NCBI RefSeq assembly: GCF_007483665.1
Contig: NZ_VIQO01000050.1
Span: 1 to 64,000 of the forward strand
Source of the DNA: Catellatospora sichuanensis
GTDB taxonomy: Bacteria; Actinomycetota; Actinomycetes; Mycobacteriales; Micromonosporaceae
Direction: 5' to 3'
DNA: 64,000 bases
Shown here: positions 49,210-59,206 of the stretch, piece by piece
Position numbering within the stretch: the first letter of the stretch is position 1
How the letters are laid out: each line of letters opens with the position of its first letter
Position numbers and translations under genes: made by a program
The notes under the pieces: generated by a model
Database searches by the model: none
Told to the model about the DNA's origin: nothing
What the model saw: only the letters and a program-made list of their open reading frames with translations

Positions 49210-50349
49210 TCACTTGCCTCCGTTGATGAGTTGCTTACGGACCTGGCCGGGTCGTTCGACGAGTTCCACGAACCGGTCGAACAGGTAGTCGGCGTCGTGC
49301 GGCCCCGCTGCCGCCTCCGGGTGGTACTGCACGGTGAAGGCGGGCACGTCGAGCGCGCGCAGGCCCTCCACCACGTTGTCGTTCAGGCACACGTGGGACA
49401 CCTCGACCCGGCCGAAGGCGGTGTCGGCCACGCCGTCGAGCGGCGCGTCGACCGCGAAGCCGTGGTTGTGCGAGGTGACCTCGACCTTGCCGGTGGTGCG
49501 GTCCATCACCGGCTGGTTGATGCCACGGTGGCCGTAACCCAGCTTGTACGTGCCGAAGCCGAGCGCGCGGCCCAGGATCTGGCTGCCGAAGCAGATGCCG
49601 AACAGCGGCATGCTCCGCTTCATCACCTCCTGCGCCAGCATCACCGCGTGGTCGGCGGTGGCCGGGTCGCCGGGGCCGGGCGAGAAGAACACCGCGTCGG
49701 CGCCGACCGACAGCAGGTCGCCGAGGGTGGAGTTGGCGGGCAGCACGTGCGTGGTCACGCCGCGCGCGGCCAGCCGCCGGGGCACGTTGCGCTTGATGCC
49801 CAGGTCGAGAGCCGCGACGGTGAAGCGGTGCTCGCCGACGGCGTCGACGGTGTACGCCTCGGGCGTGGAGACCTCCAGGGACAGGTCCGCCCCGGTCATC
49901 TGCGGCTGCTCCAGCACCCGGGCCAGCAGCGCCTGCGGGTCGCGCTCGACGCTGGACACGCCGACCCGCATCGCGCCGCGCTCACGCAGGTGGCGGGTCA
50001 GCGCGCGGGTGTCGACGCCGCTGATGCCGACCACGCCGGAGCGGGCCAGCCGGGTGGCCAGGTCCTCGGTCGAGCGCCAGTTCGACGGCACCCGGGCCGG
50101 GTCGCGGACCACGTAGCCGGCGACCCAGATGCGGTCGGACTCGTCGTCCTCGTCGTTGACGCCGGTGTTGCCGATGTGCGGCGCGGTCTGCACCACGACC
50201 TGGCGGTGGTACGACGGGTCGGTGAGGGTCTCCTGGTAGCCGGTCATGCCGGTGGTGAAGACCGCCTCGCCGAAGGTCTCGCCGACGGACCCGTAGGACT
50301 CACCGCGGAAGACGCGGCCGTCCTCCAAGACCAAGATTGCGTCGGTCAC
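49210..50349 (-). CDS. carA: carbamoyl-phosphate synthase small chain
   Basis: 379 residues from GTG 50349, overlapping the pyrC stop (GTGA) with AAAGG upstream. N-domain [19 protein letters not shown]; class I glutamine amidotransferase with nucleophile Cys in [15 protein letters not shown] and His/Glu in [12 protein letters not shown]. Delivers ammonia to CarB. Confidence 0.97.
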   Translation of the reverse strand: MTDAILVLEDGRVFRGESYGSVGETFGEAVFTTGMTGYQETLTDPSYHRQVVVQTAPHIGNTGVNDEDDESDRIWVAGYVVRDPARVPSNWRSTEDLATRLARSGVVGISGVDTRALTRHLRERGAMRVGVSSVERDPQALLARVLEQPQMTGADLSLEVSTPEAYTVDAVGEHRFTVAALDLGIKRNVPRRLAARGVTTHVLPANSTLGDLLSVGADAVFFSPGPGDPATADHAVMLAQEVMKRSMPLFGICFGSQILGRALGFGTYKLGYGHRGINQPVMDRTTGKVEVTSHNHGFAVDAPLDGVADTAFGRVEVSHVCLNDNVVEGLRALDVPAFTVQYHPEAAAGPHDADYLFDRFVELVERPGQVRKQLINGGK

Positions 50350-51647
50350 TTCTGTACCTTTCCGTCGAGCACCGTCGGCACGCCCCGCAGGAAGGTGGCG
50401 ACGATCCGGCCGGGCACGGTCATCCCGGCGTACGGCGTGTTGTGGCTGAGACTGGCCAGCCCGGTCGGGTCGACGTCCCACCGCACCGTGGGGTCGACCA
50501 GCGTCAGGTTCGCGGGAGCACCCGCGACCAGCGCGTTGCCGTGCCCGTCCAGGCCCGCGATGCGGGCGGGGGCGTACGACATGCGCTCGGCGATGAGCGG
50601 CCAGTCCTCACCCAGCACGTCGAGGACGATCGGCAGCGCGGTCTCCAGGCCGAGCATGCCGGGGCGGGCGTACGCCCACTCGCACTCCTTGTCCTCCGCG
50701 GCGTGCGGGGCGTGGTCGGTGGCCACGATGTCGATCGTGCCGTCGCGCAGGCCCTCGCGCAGCGCCTCGACGTCGGCGTCGGTGCGCAGCGGCGGGTTCA
50801 CCTTGTAGACGGGGTCGTAGGACTCCGCCTTCTCGTGCGTGAGCAGCAGGTGGTGCGGGGTGACCTCGGCGGTGACGCGTACGCCCCGCGCCTTGGCCAT
50901 CCGGATGATCTCGACGCTGCCCGCGGTGGACACGTGGCAGACGTGCAGGCGTGCGCCGACGTGCCCGGCCAGCAGCACGTCCCGCGCGATGATCGACTCC
51001 TCGGCGACCGCGGGCCAGCCGGTCAGGCCGAGCCGGGCCGAGACGTCGCCTTCGTGCATCTGCGCGCCCTGGGTGAGCCGGGGCTCCTCGGCGTGCTGGG
51101 CGATGACGCCGTCGAACGCCTTGACGTACTCCAGCGCCCGGCGCATCAGCCGCGGGTCGGCCACGCAGAAGCCGTCGTCGGAGAAGATCCGCACCCGGGC
51201 GGCCGAGTCGGCCATCGCGCCCAGCTCGGCCAGGCGCTCGCCGGCCAGCCCGACGGTGACCGCGCCGATCGGCTGCACGTCGACCAGTCCGGCCTCCTGA
51301 CCCAGCCGGTACACCTGCTCGACCACGCCCGCGGTGTCGGCGACCGGGGAGGTGTTGGCCATCGCGCAGACGGCGGTGTAGCCGCCGAGCGCCGCGGCGC
51401 GCGAGCCGGTGTACACCGTCTCGGCGTCCTCGCGGCCCGGCTCGCGCAGGTGGGTGTGCAGGTCGACCAGGCCGGGCAGGGCCACCAGGCCGGTGCCGTC
51501 GACGACCTCGGCACCGTCGGCAGCCAGGCCCGCGCCGATCTCGGCGATGACGCCGCCGCGCAGCAGCAGGTCGGTCGGCTCGCCGCCCAGCACACGGGCG
51601 TTGCGGATCAGGATGTCGGTCACGGGCGTCCTCCGGACGGCGGTCAT
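50346..51647 (-). CDS. pyrC: dihydroorotase (class I)
   Basis: 433 residues. Zinc ligands in [29 protein letters not shown] and [12 protein letters not shown]. The ATG overlaps the pyrB stop (ATGA); GTG a few codons in ([14 protein letters not shown]) is an alternative start closer to the family N-terminus. Confidence 0.97.
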   Translation of the reverse strand: MTAVRRTPVTDILIRNARVLGGEPTDLLLRGGVIAEIGAGLAADGAEVVDGTGLVALPGLVDLHTHLREPGREDAETVYTGSRAAALGGYTAVCAMANTSPVADTAGVVEQVYRLGQEAGLVDVQPIGAVTVGLAGERLAELGAMADSAARVRIFSDDGFCVADPRLMRRALEYVKAFDGVIAQHAEEPRLTQGAQMHEGDVSARLGLTGWPAVAEESIIARDVLLAGHVGARLHVCHVSTAGSVEIIRMAKARGVRVTAEVTPHHLLLTHEKAESYDPVYKVNPPLRTDADVEALREGLRDGTIDIVATDHAPHAAEDKECEWAYARPGMLGLETALPIVLDVLGEDWPLIAERMSYAPARIAGLDGHGNALVAGAPANLTLVDPTVRWDVDPTGLASLSHNTPYAGMTVPGRIVATFLRGVPTVLDGKVQK

Positions 51648-52552
51648 CGGGCTCCTCCGAGGAGGAGGTACAGGCAGGCCATCCGCACGGAGACGCCGTT
51701 GGTGACCTGTTCGACGATGGTGGAGCGGGGCGAGTCGGCCACCTCGGGCGTGATCTCCATGCCGCGGTTCATCGGGCCGGGGTGCATCACGATCCCGTGG
51801 GCGGGCATCCGGCGCAGCCGGGCGCCGTCGAGGCCGTAGCGGCGGGAGTACTCCCGCGCCGAGGGGAAGTAGGAGTCGGTCATGCGCTCCTTCTGCACCC
51901 GCAGCATCATCACCACGTCGGCCTGCGGCAGCACCGCATCGAGGTCGTAGGCGACCTGGACCGAGGCGTTGAGGTCGGTGGGCACCAGCGTCGGCGGCCC
52001 GACCAGGGTCACCTTCGCGCCCAGGGTGTTGAGCAGCAGCACGTTGGAGCGGGCCACCCGGCTGTGCAGCACGTCGCCGACGATGGCCACGTGCAGGCCG
52101 TCGAGCCGGCCCATCCGCGAGCGCATCGTGTACGCGTCCAGCAGCGCCTGCGTCGGGTGCTCGTGGGTGCCGTCGCCGGCGTTGAGCACGCTGCCGGTGA
52201 CCCAGTTGGCCAGGCGGTGCGGCGCGCCGGAGGCGGGGTGGCGGATGACGACCGCGTCGGCGCCCATGGCCTGCAGCGTCCAGGCGGTGTCCTTGAGGCT
52301 CTCGCCCTTCTCCACGCTGGAGCCCTTGGCCGAGAAGTTGATCACGTCGGCGCTCAGCCGCTTCGCGGCGGCCTCGAACGAGATCCGGGTGCGGGTGGAG
52401 TCCTCGTAGAAGAGGTTCACCACGGTGCGGCCCCGCAGCGTGGGCAGCTTCTTGATCTCGCGACCGGAGACGCTGGCCATCTCGGTGGCGATGTCGAGGA
52501 TCTCGGTCGCGGTGGCCGCGTCCAGGTCGGCCGTCGACAGCAGGTGCTTCAT
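51644..52552 (-). CDS. pyrB: aspartate carbamoyltransferase catalytic chain
   Basis: 302 residues. [17 protein letters not shown], carbamoyl-phosphate loop [26 protein letters not shown] and [11 protein letters not shown] are present. No regulatory PyrI chain nearby, as usual in actinobacteria. Overlaps pyrR by ATGA. Confidence 0.97.
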   Translation of the reverse strand: MKHLLSTADLDAATATEILDIATEMASVSGREIKKLPTLRGRTVVNLFYEDSTRTRISFEAAAKRLSADVINFSAKGSSVEKGESLKDTAWTLQAMGADAVVIRHPASGAPHRLANWVTGSVLNAGDGTHEHPTQALLDAYTMRSRMGRLDGLHVAIVGDVLHSRVARSNVLLLNTLGAKVTLVGPPTLVPTDLNASVQVAYDLDAVLPQADVVMMLRVQKERMTDSYFPSAREYSRRYGLDGARLRRMPAHGIVMHPGPMNRGMEITPEVADSPRSTIVEQVTNGVSVRMACLYLLLGGAR

Positions 52553-53157
52553 CGGGTACCGCCCTTCGAACCGGTGGTGAGGACGACCTCGTCGGTCCCG
52601 TCGATCTCCACCAACTTCACTTTGACCTGCTCGGACAGGGCGGTGGGGATGTTCTTGCCGACATAGTCGGCCCGGATCGGCAGCTGCCGGTGGCCCCGGT
52701 CGACGAGCACGGCCAGCTGCACGGCCGCGGGGCGGCCGAGGTCGGACAGGGCGTCGAGGGCGGCCCGGATGGTGCGGCCGGAGAACAGCACGTCGTCGAC
52801 GAGGATGACCTTGCGGCCGTCCACGCCGCCCGCGGGCTCCTCGGTGCGTCCGACCGCGCGTACGGAGCTGCTGCGCAGGTCGTCGCGGTAGAGCGTGATG
52901 TCGAGGATGCCGACGGGCACCTGTACACCTTCGAAGGCGTGGATGCGCTCGGCGAGGCGGCGGGCGATCGGCACCCCGCGGGTGGCGATGCCCATCAGCA
53001 CCACGTCACGTGCCCCGGAGGTCTTCTCGAGGATCTGGTGCGCAATGCGGTCCAGCACGCGGGAGACGTCCGCGGCGGAGATGACGATCTTGGTGGGAGC
53101 CGGCCCGGCCGGCTGCTGCACTGGAGCGTTCGACTCGTCTGTCGTTGGGCGCGCCAA
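52549..53157 (-). CDS. pyrR: pyrimidine operon regulator PyrR / uracil phosphoribosyltransferase
   Basis: 202 residues from TTG 53157, chosen because AAGGAGGT lies five bases upstream. PRPP loop [22 protein letters not shown]-part [33 protein letters not shown] and LYRDDL. The first ~28 residues are a disordered extension. First gene of the pyr operon; binds the hairpin overlapping its own ribosome site when UMP is high. Confidence 0.95.
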   Translation of the reverse strand: MARPTTDESNAPVQQPAGPAPTKIVISAADVSRVLDRIAHQILEKTSGARDVVLMGIATRGVPIARRLAERIHAFEGVQVPVGILDITLYRDDLRSSSVRAVGRTEEPAGGVDGRKVILVDDVLFSGRTIRAALDALSDLGRPAAVQLAVLVDRGHRQLPIRADYVGKNIPTALSEQVKVKLVEIDGTDEVVLTTGSKGGTR

Positions 53158-53170
53158 GGCAGACCTCCTT

Positions 53171-53192
53171 CCCCGCCTCACCGGACGGGTCG
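53171..53192 (-). promoter_or_regulatory. PyrR-binding RNA hairpin
   Basis: The transcript strand reads GTCCGGTGAGGC (53175-53186), matching the conserved PyrR loop (TCC-R-G-N-GAGGC), flanked by CCCG/CGGG stem bases and followed at once by the pyrR Shine-Dalgarno. This is the mycobacterial-type translational repression layout. No terminator/antiterminator pair is seen. Confidence 0.75.
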
Positions 53193-53381
53193 TTAAAGGA
53201 TGTCAAGGTCATGATCGGCGGCGTAGCCGACGCCCATCTGATCAGTAAACTTAGCAGTGTGACGGCGGCCTATACGCGCGGGGGTGAGTCAATCCGCAGG
53301 TCATACCGTTGACACTGGCGGATCAGTTCAGTTGATCAAGCTAGTCGGATGAGGTTGTCTCAACTTGTGGTCAACGAGCAC

Positions 53382-53410
53382 TTGACCGCGTGTCGTCAGC
53401 GCCGTACCGT
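53382..53410 (+). promoter_or_regulatory. bldD promoter
   Basis: TTGACC (53382-53387), 17-nt spacer, TACCGT (53405-53410), about 57 bases before the bldD ATG. The rest of the divergent 310-bp region to pyrR contains TTGATCAA-type palindromes that may be operators, no gene. Confidence 0.55.
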
Positions 53411-53467
53411 CACGCTGCGTAGCGATCGTCGGGGAACCCGCCCCGGCATATAGCTGGGAGTGTCGGA

Positions 53468-53956
53468 ATGCCGTCTGATTACGCCAAGTCCCTCGGTGCG
53501 CGACTGCGCTCCATCCGCCAGCAGCAGGGCCTGTCCCTGCAGGGCGTGGAGGAGAAGTCGAACGGGCGTTGGAAGGCTGTCGTCGTCGGCTCGTACGAGC
53601 GCGGCGACCGTGCTGTCACGGTGTCCCGACTGGCCGAGCTGGCCGACTTCTACCGCGTGCCCGTCGGCGAGCTCCTGCCCGACGGCCCGGCCCCGCGCCA
53701 GGAGGCGACGAGCAAGATCGTCCTGGACCTGGAGCGCCTCTACGACGGCGCCAAGGAGGACCTCGCCTCGGTCGCCCGCTACGCGCGCGCCATCCAGCAG
53801 CAGCGCGGCGACTACAACGGCCGGGTGCTCTCCATCCGCGCCGTCGACCTGCAGGCGCTCGCGGTCTTCTACGACTGCACCCCCACCGAGCTGATCGAGC
53901 GGCTGGCCGACCACGGCGTGCTCGTGGCCGACCCGCGCGCGTTCTTCGCGAGCTGA
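53468..53956 (+). CDS. bldD: developmental master regulator BldD
   Basis: 162 residues. N-terminal helix-turn-helix (YAKSLGARLRSIRQQQGLSLQGVEEKS ... VVVGSYERGDRAVTVSRLAELADFY), nearly identical to Streptomyces BldD. C-terminal c-di-GMP-binding domain retains RXD-X8-RXXD as Arg113-Gly-Asp115 ... Arg124-Ala-Val-Asp127. With c-di-GMP bound it dimerises and represses sporulation genes. ATG has GGGAG seven bases upstream. Divergent from pyrR. Confidence 0.95.
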   Translation: MPSDYAKSLGARLRSIRQQQGLSLQGVEEKSNGRWKAVVVGSYERGDRAVTVSRLAELADFYRVPVGELLPDGPAPRQEATSKIVLDLERLYDGAKEDLASVARYARAIQQQRGDYNGRVLSIRAVDLQALAVFYDCTPTELIERLADHGVLVADPRAFFAS

Positions 53957-53971
53957 CACTCTCCCGCACTG

Positions 53972-54017
53972 ACGAAAGCGGCCTTTCGCCCCAGCAGGGG
54001 TGAAAGGCCGCTTTCGT
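53972..54017. terminator. bidirectional terminator bldD/nusB
   Basis: Perfect 16-bp stem ACGAAAGCGGCCTTTC / GAAAGGCCGCTTTCGT with a 14-base loop, between the convergent bldD and nusB stops. Confidence 0.9.
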
Positions 54018-54027
54018 ATGTTCGCGC

Positions 54028-54465
54028 TCAGTGGCGCGGCGCGTAGTCCGCGATGCGGCCGAGCAGGCCGTTGAGAAAGCGCGGCGAATCGTCGGTGGAC
54101 AGCTCGCGGGCCAGTTCGACGGCCTCGGTGATGGCCACCGGGTCGTCGATCTCGGGCACGTAGAGCAGCTCGTAGACCGCGATGCGGGCGAGGTTGCGGT
54201 CGACCACCGGCATCCGGTCGATCGTCCAGCCCTCGGCGAAGGTGGCGATCGTCTCGTCGATGTTGTCCAGGTGCTCGTTCACGCCCTCGGCCAGCGAGAT
54301 CGCGTACGGCAGGTGCTCCGGGCGCGGTGCCTCCATGCGCTCCAGGTATGCCGCCAGCACCGTGCGCACCGGCAGGTCGCGCAGATCCGCCTCGTAAAGC
54401 ACGTCGAGTGCCCGCTTGCGCGCCTTGCGGCGGGCGGGCGACTGCGACTTCGGTCCCTCAGCCAC
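54028..54465 (-). CDS. nusB: transcription antitermination factor NusB
   Basis: 145 residues from GTG 54465 (TTG 54471 also in frame). All-helical fold: ARRKARKRALDVLYEADLRD, VDRNLARIAVYELLYVPEIDDPVAITEAVELARELS and FLNGLLGRIADYAP. Acts with NusE on rRNA antitermination. Thirty bases after efp. Confidence 0.95.
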   Translation of the reverse strand: MAEGPKSQSPARRKARKRALDVLYEADLRDLPVRTVLAAYLERMEAPRPEHLPYAISLAEGVNEHLDNIDETIATFAEGWTIDRMPVVDRNLARIAVYELLYVPEIDDPVAITEAVELARELSTDDSPRFLNGLLGRIADYAPRH

Positions 54466-54495
54466 GAGCAATCCCCCGGACGGGCCGCAGGCCCA

Positions 54496-55053
54496 TCAGG
54501 ACCGGCCCAGGTAACGGCCGTCGCGGGTGTCGACCTTGATCTTCTCGCCGTTGGTGATGAACAGCGGCACCTGCACGGTCGCGCCGGTCTCGATGGTGGC
54601 CGGCTTGGTGCCGCCGGTCGAGCGGTCGCCCTGCAGGCCCGGCTCGGTGTAGGTGATCTTCACCATCACGCTGGTCGGCAGTTCGACGTACAGCGGCACG
54701 CCGTCGTGCGTGGCGACCACGACCTCCGCCTCGGGCAGCAGGTAGTTCACGTTGTCGCCGACGGTCACGCCGCTGACGTGGATCTGGTCGTAGGTGTCCA
54801 GGTCCATGAAGACGAAGTCGTCGCCGTCGGCGTACAGGTACTGCATCGTGCGCTTGTCGACGTTCGCGGTCTCGACCTTGGTGCCGGCGTTGAAGGTCTT
54901 GTCGACGACCTTGCCCGTGAGCACGTGCTTGAGGGTCGTCCGCACGAAGGCCGGACCCTTGCCGGGCTTCACGTGCTGGAACTCGACGACGGCCCAGAGC
55001 TCCTTGTCGAGGTTGAGCACCATGCCGTTCTTGAGGTCGTTCGTGCTAGCCAC
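54496..55053 (-). CDS. efp: elongation factor P
   Basis: 185 residues from GTG 55053 with GGGAG seven bases upstream. KOW-like domain I ([24 protein letters not shown], loop VKPGKGPAF with the tip Lys), OB domains II and III ([24 protein letters not shown] ... [16 protein letters not shown]). Relieves ribosome stalling at polyproline. The loop KPGKGPA is the type reported to work without lysine modification in actinobacteria. Confidence 0.97.
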   Translation of the reverse strand: MASTNDLKNGMVLNLDKELWAVVEFQHVKPGKGPAFVRTTLKHVLTGKVVDKTFNAGTKVETANVDKRTMQYLYADGDDFVFMDLDTYDQIHVSGVTVGDNVNYLLPEAEVVVATHDGVPLYVELPTSVMVKITYTEPGLQGDRSTGGTKPATIETGATVQVPLFITNGEKIKVDTRDGRYLGRS

Positions 55054-55278
55054 AGCCAGGCTCCCGTACATGATCAGATACTTGACAAAGAACAGACCTG
55101 ACTACTTTACCGGCCCGTGATCTCAGGCCGGGCGCGCGGGTGGCCGGGGACACGCTGTGACGCCGCGCCCGTTGCGGCGGCCTCGCCGGGACCGCTGCCG
55201 CCCGACATTGCGGGGTACGGGGCCGCTCGTGGCGACCGCCCCGACCGGCCGCGCTAGCCGGGCGTGCGGGTTGGTTGC

Positions 55279-55284
55279 TAGCCT
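55279..55284 (+). promoter_or_regulatory. leaderless-type -10 for the response regulator
   Basis: TAGCCT, then exactly seven bases to the GTG start, with no ribosome site. The remaining efp-RR gap (55054-55278) shows nothing else recognisable. Confidence 0.5.
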
Positions 55285-55291
55285 CGCCGCC

Positions 55292-55960
55292 GTGCGGGTG
55301 CTGGTGGTGGAGGATGACCCGGAGGTGCGCGGGGTGGTCGTGACCGCCCTGCGTGCGGTCGGGTTTGCCGTGGACCAGGCAGCCGACTGGAGCCAGGCCG
55401 ACGTGAACATGAGCGTCAACGACTACGACTGCCTGGTGCTCGACCGCATCCTGCCCGAGGGCGACTCCGCCGGTCAGCTGCACCGCCGCCGCGAGGCCGG
55501 CCTCGGCGTGCCCGCCCTCATGCTCACCGCCCTCGACGACGTCACCGACCGCGTGGCCGGCTTCGAGGCCGGCGCCGACGACTACGTCGTCAAACCCTTC
55601 GTCGCCGCCGAGCTCGTGCTCCGCGTACGCGCCCTCTGCCGCCGCCGCGGCACCATGCTCCCGCCGGTGATGCGGGCGGGCGACGTCGAGGTCGACACCG
55701 CCCGCCGCGAGGTCCGCCGCGACGGCATCCTGCTCACCCTCACCCCCAAGGAGTTCTCCGTCCTGGAGATGCTCCTGGTTCGCCGCCCCGCTGTCGTCAC
55801 CCGCGCCGACCTCTTCGAACACTGCTGGGACGAACAAGCCGACCCCACCTCCAACGTCGTGGACGTCGTCGTAGGCCAACTCCGCCGCAAACTAGGCGAC
55901 CCCCCTGTCATCACCACCGTCCGCGGCACCGGCTACCGCGTCGACCTGGCCGGCCGCTGA
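55292..55960 (+). CDS. OmpR-family response regulator
   Basis: 222 residues. Receiver domain 1-115 (RVLVVEDDPEVRG, phospho-Asp in CLVLDRILPEGD, LTALDD, VKPF), winged-helix output domain ~130-220 (RREVRRDGILLTLTPKEFSVLEMLL ... VVDVVVGQLRRKLGDPPVITTVRGTGYRV). GTG start set by the leaderless spacing. Paired with the sensor kinase 112 bases downstream; a family C repeat lies between them. Confidence 0.92.
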   Translation: MRVLVVEDDPEVRGVVVTALRAVGFAVDQAADWSQADVNMSVNDYDCLVLDRILPEGDSAGQLHRRREAGLGVPALMLTALDDVTDRVAGFEAGADDYVVKPFVAAELVLRVRALCRRRGTMLPPVMRAGDVEVDTARREVRRDGILLTLTPKEFSVLEMLLVRRPAVVTRADLFEHCWDEQADPTSNVVDVVVGQLRRKLGDPPVITTVRGTGYRVDLAGR

Positions 55961-55961
55961 T

Positions 55962-56046
55962 GATCGCGACGATCTTGCGTGGCCTGTGGGGGCGACACGC
56001 TCATACCCGACAAAGGGGCAACAGTTCGCGCAAGATCGTCGCGATC
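55962..56046. repeat. palindromic element, family C copy 1
   Basis: Perfect 18-bp ends GATCGCGACGATCTTGCG (55962-55979) and its complement (56029-56046). The core between GATCTTGCG and CGCAAGATC is 67 bases, the same as in the copies at 57372 and 59874, but inverted relative to them. It fills the gap between the response regulator and the kinase gene. Confidence 0.85.
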
Positions 56047-56072
56047 TTGGACGGGCGGGGCGGGGTGAGGGG

Positions 56073-57344
56073 GTGAGGCGGCAGACGCGGCAGTTGCAGA
56101 CTGCCGAGCGGCTGGCGGGGTTGCGGATGCGGTTGACCGCTCTGCTGTTGGCGCTGAACATCATCGGGTTGGCGGGGATGGGGGCGGTGGCGCTGGTCGT
56201 CGATGAGCGGCAGCGTGCCGAGGCGGTCGCCGCCGACCTGCACCGCACGGCGGGCACGGCGGTCGCCTTGCTCTACTACGACTCGGGCGCGCTGCTGCTG
56301 GACAAGCTCTACGACAACGCGATCGCCCAAGGCTCCACCGCGGTCTACGTGTACGAGGCCGACCGGGCCGACGTCACGCTGGTCTTCGCGCACCCCGCGC
56401 GGCTGGCCGTCATCGCGCCGCCCACCCTGCTCGGGCCCGCCCGCCAGGTGCGCGCCGTGGGCGGTGAGCTGAGCGAGGCGGTCCGCGACGAGCGGCAGGA
56501 GGTCGTGCACCTGCTGGCGGTGCCGTTCCGGCACGCCGAGACGGGGGCGATCGCGGGCACCGTGGTCGCGGTGGCCGACCCCGGCCCGGGGCAGGCCGCG
56601 CACCGGCGGCTGGCGGTTGCGCTGGTCGTCGGCGGCACCGCCTTCACCGTGATGACCTGCCTCGGCGGCTACCTGCTGGCCCGCCGCGGCACCCAGCCCA
56701 TCGCCGACGCGCTCACCCAGCAGGAACGGTTCGTCGCCGACGCAGCCCACGAACTGCGTACCCCGCTGACGGTGATCAGGGCGGTGTCGGAGTCGGCGCT
56801 GGACTCACCCGCGCGGCAGCCGGACGCGCTGCGCCGGGTCATCGCGGCCACCGACCGGCTGACCGACGCGGTCGCCGCGCTGCTCACCCGGGCCCGGCTC
56901 GTCGCCGGGCTGCGCCATCTGGAACGCCAGCGCTTCCGCCTGGACCAGCTCGCCGAAGAGGTGCTGGCCGACACCGTGCAGCCGCCGCACACCGCGACGG
57001 CGTACACCCGGCCCACGGTGACCCTCGGCGATCCGACGCTGGTGCGGATCGCCCTGCGCAACCTGATCCACAACGCGGTGCAGCACGGCCGCGACGGCGA
57101 GGCCCCCGCCACGATCACGCTGACCGTCGAACCGGGCGCGGTCACCGTCCGCGACACCGGTCCCGGTCCCGGCGCGGACCTGCCCGCCGGCGCCGGCGAG
57201 CGCTTCCGCCCCGGCTCCCCCAACGGCACGGGCCTGGGTCTGGCCATCGCCCGCTGGGTCGCCGACCTGCACGACGGCTCCCTCACCGTGCGCCCCGCCG
57301 AAGGCGGCGGCACCGAAGCCATCCTCACCCTCCCCAGCCCCTGA
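56073..57344 (+). CDS. sensor histidine kinase
   Basis: 423 residues from GTG 56073; an upstream ATG at 55986 would start inside a repeat and was not used. Two membrane segments (LTALLLALNIIGLAGMGAVALVV near 20-42; LAVALVVGGTAFTVMTCLGGYLL near 180-205) enclose an extracytoplasmic sensor region. Phospho-acceptor His in RFVADAAHELRTPLTVI, N-box LRNLIHNAVQHG, G-boxes DTGPGPG and GTGLGLAIARWV. Signal unknown; the adjacent extracellular binding protein and lipoprotein are candidates for sensing partners. Confidence 0.92.
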   Translation: MRRQTRQLQTAERLAGLRMRLTALLLALNIIGLAGMGAVALVVDERQRAEAVAADLHRTAGTAVALLYYDSGALLLDKLYDNAIAQGSTAVYVYEADRADVTLVFAHPARLAVIAPPTLLGPARQVRAVGGELSEAVRDERQEVVHLLAVPFRHAETGAIAGTVVAVADPGPGQAAHRRLAVALVVGGTAFTVMTCLGGYLLARRGTQPIADALTQQERFVADAAHELRTPLTVIRAVSESALDSPARQPDALRRVIAATDRLTDAVAALLTRARLVAGLRHLERQRFRLDQLAEEVLADTVQPPHTATAYTRPTVTLGDPTLVRIALRNLIHNAVQHGRDGEAPATITLTVEPGAVTVRDTGPGPGADLPAGAGERFRPGSPNGTGLGLAIARWVADLHDGSLTVRPAEGGGTEAILTLPSP

Positions 57345-57362
57345 CCCCCTGCCCTGTCGCAA

Positions 57363-57441
57363 GATCGCGACGATCTTGCGCGAACTGTTGCCCCTTTGCC
57401 GGGTATGAGCGTGTCGCCCCCACAGGCCACGCAAGATCGTC
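57363..57441. repeat. palindromic element, family C copy 2
   Basis: Core 57372-57438 (67 bases), with left end GATCGCGACGATCTTGCG as in copy 1; the right end has diverged after CGCAAGATCGTC. The left end alone is also a palindrome (CGCAAGATCG/CGATCTTGCG, 57358-57380). Located between convergent stops of the kinase and the COG4315 lipoprotein. Confidence 0.85.
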
Positions 57442-57452
57442 CCGGTGGGGGG

Positions 57453-57971
57453 TTAGGCGGGGGTGGGGCCGGCGCGGGTGCCGATGGGGGTGACGGCGAA
57501 CCAGTGGCCGTCCTGGCCGTGGCCGTTGGCGTCGCCGGGCATGCGGTCTCCGGCGTAGCCGTAGAGGGGCCAGCCGGCCAGGGTGAGCTGCTTGGTGCCG
57601 TCGGGGCGGGTCATCGTGCCGATGAGCTGGCGGTCGATGCCCTCGACGCGGATCGGGTCGGCGGCGGGCACCGGCAGCCACTGCTGGGTGCAGGAGTCGG
57701 TGCAGGCCGAGCGGGCCGGCCGGTTGCCGTCGAGTTCGCTGCGGTAGAGCACGTAACCCTGCTCGTCGATGACTATCCAGCCCAGCGTGTCCGAGCTGAT
57801 GCCGAACAGCGCGGGCTGCAGCTCAGAGGGCCGCCCCGGGGCGGGCGCCAGGGTGGGCTGGACGGTCACCTGGCCGCCGGTACAGCCACCCAGTAGGGTC
57901 GCGACCAGCACAAACACGGCCGCCGCCCGCTTGCGGGCAGCCGGCCACGCCGTTTCCACCGGGTTACTCAT
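57453..57971 (-). CDS. COG4315-type lipoprotein
   Basis: 172 residues. Signal peptide with lipobox LLGGC (Cys near 29), then two copies of a secreted repeat: GYVLYRSELDGNRPARSACTDSCTQQWLPV and LAGWPLYGYAGDRMPGDANGHGQDGHWFAV. These are degenerate forms of the Yx(F/W)xxD motif that defines the family (function unknown, sometimes near electron-transfer genes). ATG has GAGG five bases upstream. Divergent from the substrate-binding protein. Confidence 0.8.
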   Translation of the reverse strand: MSNPVETAWPAARKRAAAVFVLVATLLGGCTGGQVTVQPTLAPAPGRPSELQPALFGISSDTLGWIVIDEQGYVLYRSELDGNRPARSACTDSCTQQWLPVPAADPIRVEGIDRQLIGTMTRPDGTKQLTLAGWPLYGYAGDRMPGDANGHGQDGHWFAVTPIGTRAGPTPA

Positions 57972-58029
57972 GCAATCCTCACGCTCATCCGGGCAGGATA
58001 GGCGCACCCTACGTCGAGGAGGTCGGCTG

Positions 58030-59184
58030 TTGCGAGGTCCGTATGCACGGGTCACGGCGGTGCTGGCGCTGCTCGCGCTGGTGGCGCCGGTGTCCGGCTG
58101 CGACGCGACAGCGGGCTCCGCGGCCCCGCCGGCCCGGCCGTGCGGCTTGAAGATCGCCGTCATCGGCCCGCTCAGCGGAGCCTCCGCGGATCTGGGCACC
58201 AACATCCGCTCCGGGGCCGCGCTGGCGGTCGGGCAGTACAACGGCCGGCATCCCGACTGCCCGGTGACCCTGCAGGACTTCGACTCGCAGAGCGACCCGA
58301 AGCAGGCCACCGCGCTGGCGCAGCAGATCGTGGCCGACCCCGAGATCATGGGAGTGATCGGGCCGGCCTTCTCCGGCGAGTCCGCGGCCGCCCTGCCGCT
58401 GTTCGACCAGGGCCTCGTCACCATCATCAGCCCTTCGGCCACCCGCACCAACCTCAGCCAGCGCGGCTGGTCGACGTTCCACCGGCTGCTGGGCAACGAC
58501 GCGGCACAGGGACCGGCGGCCGCCCGCTACATCGACACCGTGCTGCGCGCCCGCAAGGCGTTCGTCATCGACGACACCGGGGCGTACGGCCGCGGCCTGG
58601 CCGACGAGGTCGCCGCGACACTGTCCGGCAAGGTGGTGCAGCGGGCCGCGGTGCCGCCCCGGCAGGTCGACTTCTCCTCGGTGGTCAGCCAGATCCGCTC
58701 CGCCGGGGCCGACGTCGTCTTCTACGGCGGTTACTACTCCAGCGCCGGAGCCCTGCTCAAGGCGATGCGCGACGCCGGGCTGACCGCCACGTTCGTGGGC
58801 GGCGACGGGGTCAAGGACGCTGGCTTCGTGCGCTCCGCCGGGGTGCGCGCCGCCGAGGGAGCCGTCATCACCTGCGCCTGCCTGCCGCCGGAGCGGGCAT
58901 CGCGCGACTTCCCAGTGCACTACCGCGCCGGGTTCGGCAAGGACGCCGGCACCTACAGCGCAGAGGCATACGACGCCGCATCGATCTTCCTGGCCGGCTT
59001 CGAAGCCGGCCGTACCACCCGCCGCGACATGGAGGCCTTCGTCGACGCGTACGCCCACGACGGCGTCACGGGCCGGCTGCAGTTCACCCCACAGGGTGAG
59101 CTTGTGGACTCCGCCATCGTGGTGTGGGCCTACCGAGTGGCCGACGGCGCCGTCGTCGCCGACCGCGAGATCCCCCGCACCTGA
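58030..59184 (+). CDS. orphan branched-chain-amino-acid-type substrate-binding lipoprotein
   Basis: 384 residues from TTG 58030, chosen for GAGGAGG seven bases upstream. Lipoprotein signal with LVAPVSGC, then the type I periplasmic-binding fold: KIAVIGPLSGASADLGTNIRSGAALAVGQYN, VIGPAFSGESAAALPLF, SPSATRTNLS, YIDTVL ... FVIDDTGAYGRGLADEV, FYGGYYSSAGALLKAM, EAYDAASIFLAGF. No permease or ATPase genes are adjacent, so it may serve sensing (the kinase is nearby) rather than transport. Confidence 0.82.
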   Translation: MRGPYARVTAVLALLALVAPVSGCDATAGSAAPPARPCGLKIAVIGPLSGASADLGTNIRSGAALAVGQYNGRHPDCPVTLQDFDSQSDPKQATALAQQIVADPEIMGVIGPAFSGESAAALPLFDQGLVTIISPSATRTNLSQRGWSTFHRLLGNDAAQGPAAARYIDTVLRARKAFVIDDTGAYGRGLADEVAATLSGKVVQRAAVPPRQVDFSSVVSQIRSAGADVVFYGGYYSSAGALLKAMRDAGLTATFVGGDGVKDAGFVRSAGVRAAEGAVITCACLPPERASRDFPVHYRAGFGKDAGTYSAEAYDAASIFLAGFEAGRTTRRDMEAFVDAYAHDGVTGRLQFTPQGELVDSAIVVWAYRVADGAVVADREIPRT

Positions 59185-59206
59185 CCGTCTGAGAGGAGAC
59201 CGTCCC

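Noticed and set aside
55986-56072. N-terminal extension of the kinase from ATG 55986
   Set aside because: These 29 codons come from the family C repeat, and the same peptide can be read from the other two intergenic copies, so the GTG at 56073 was chosen.
58030-59184. Part of a complete branched-chain amino-acid ABC transporter
   Set aside because: No LivH/M permease or LivG/F ATPase genes are adjacent on either strand.
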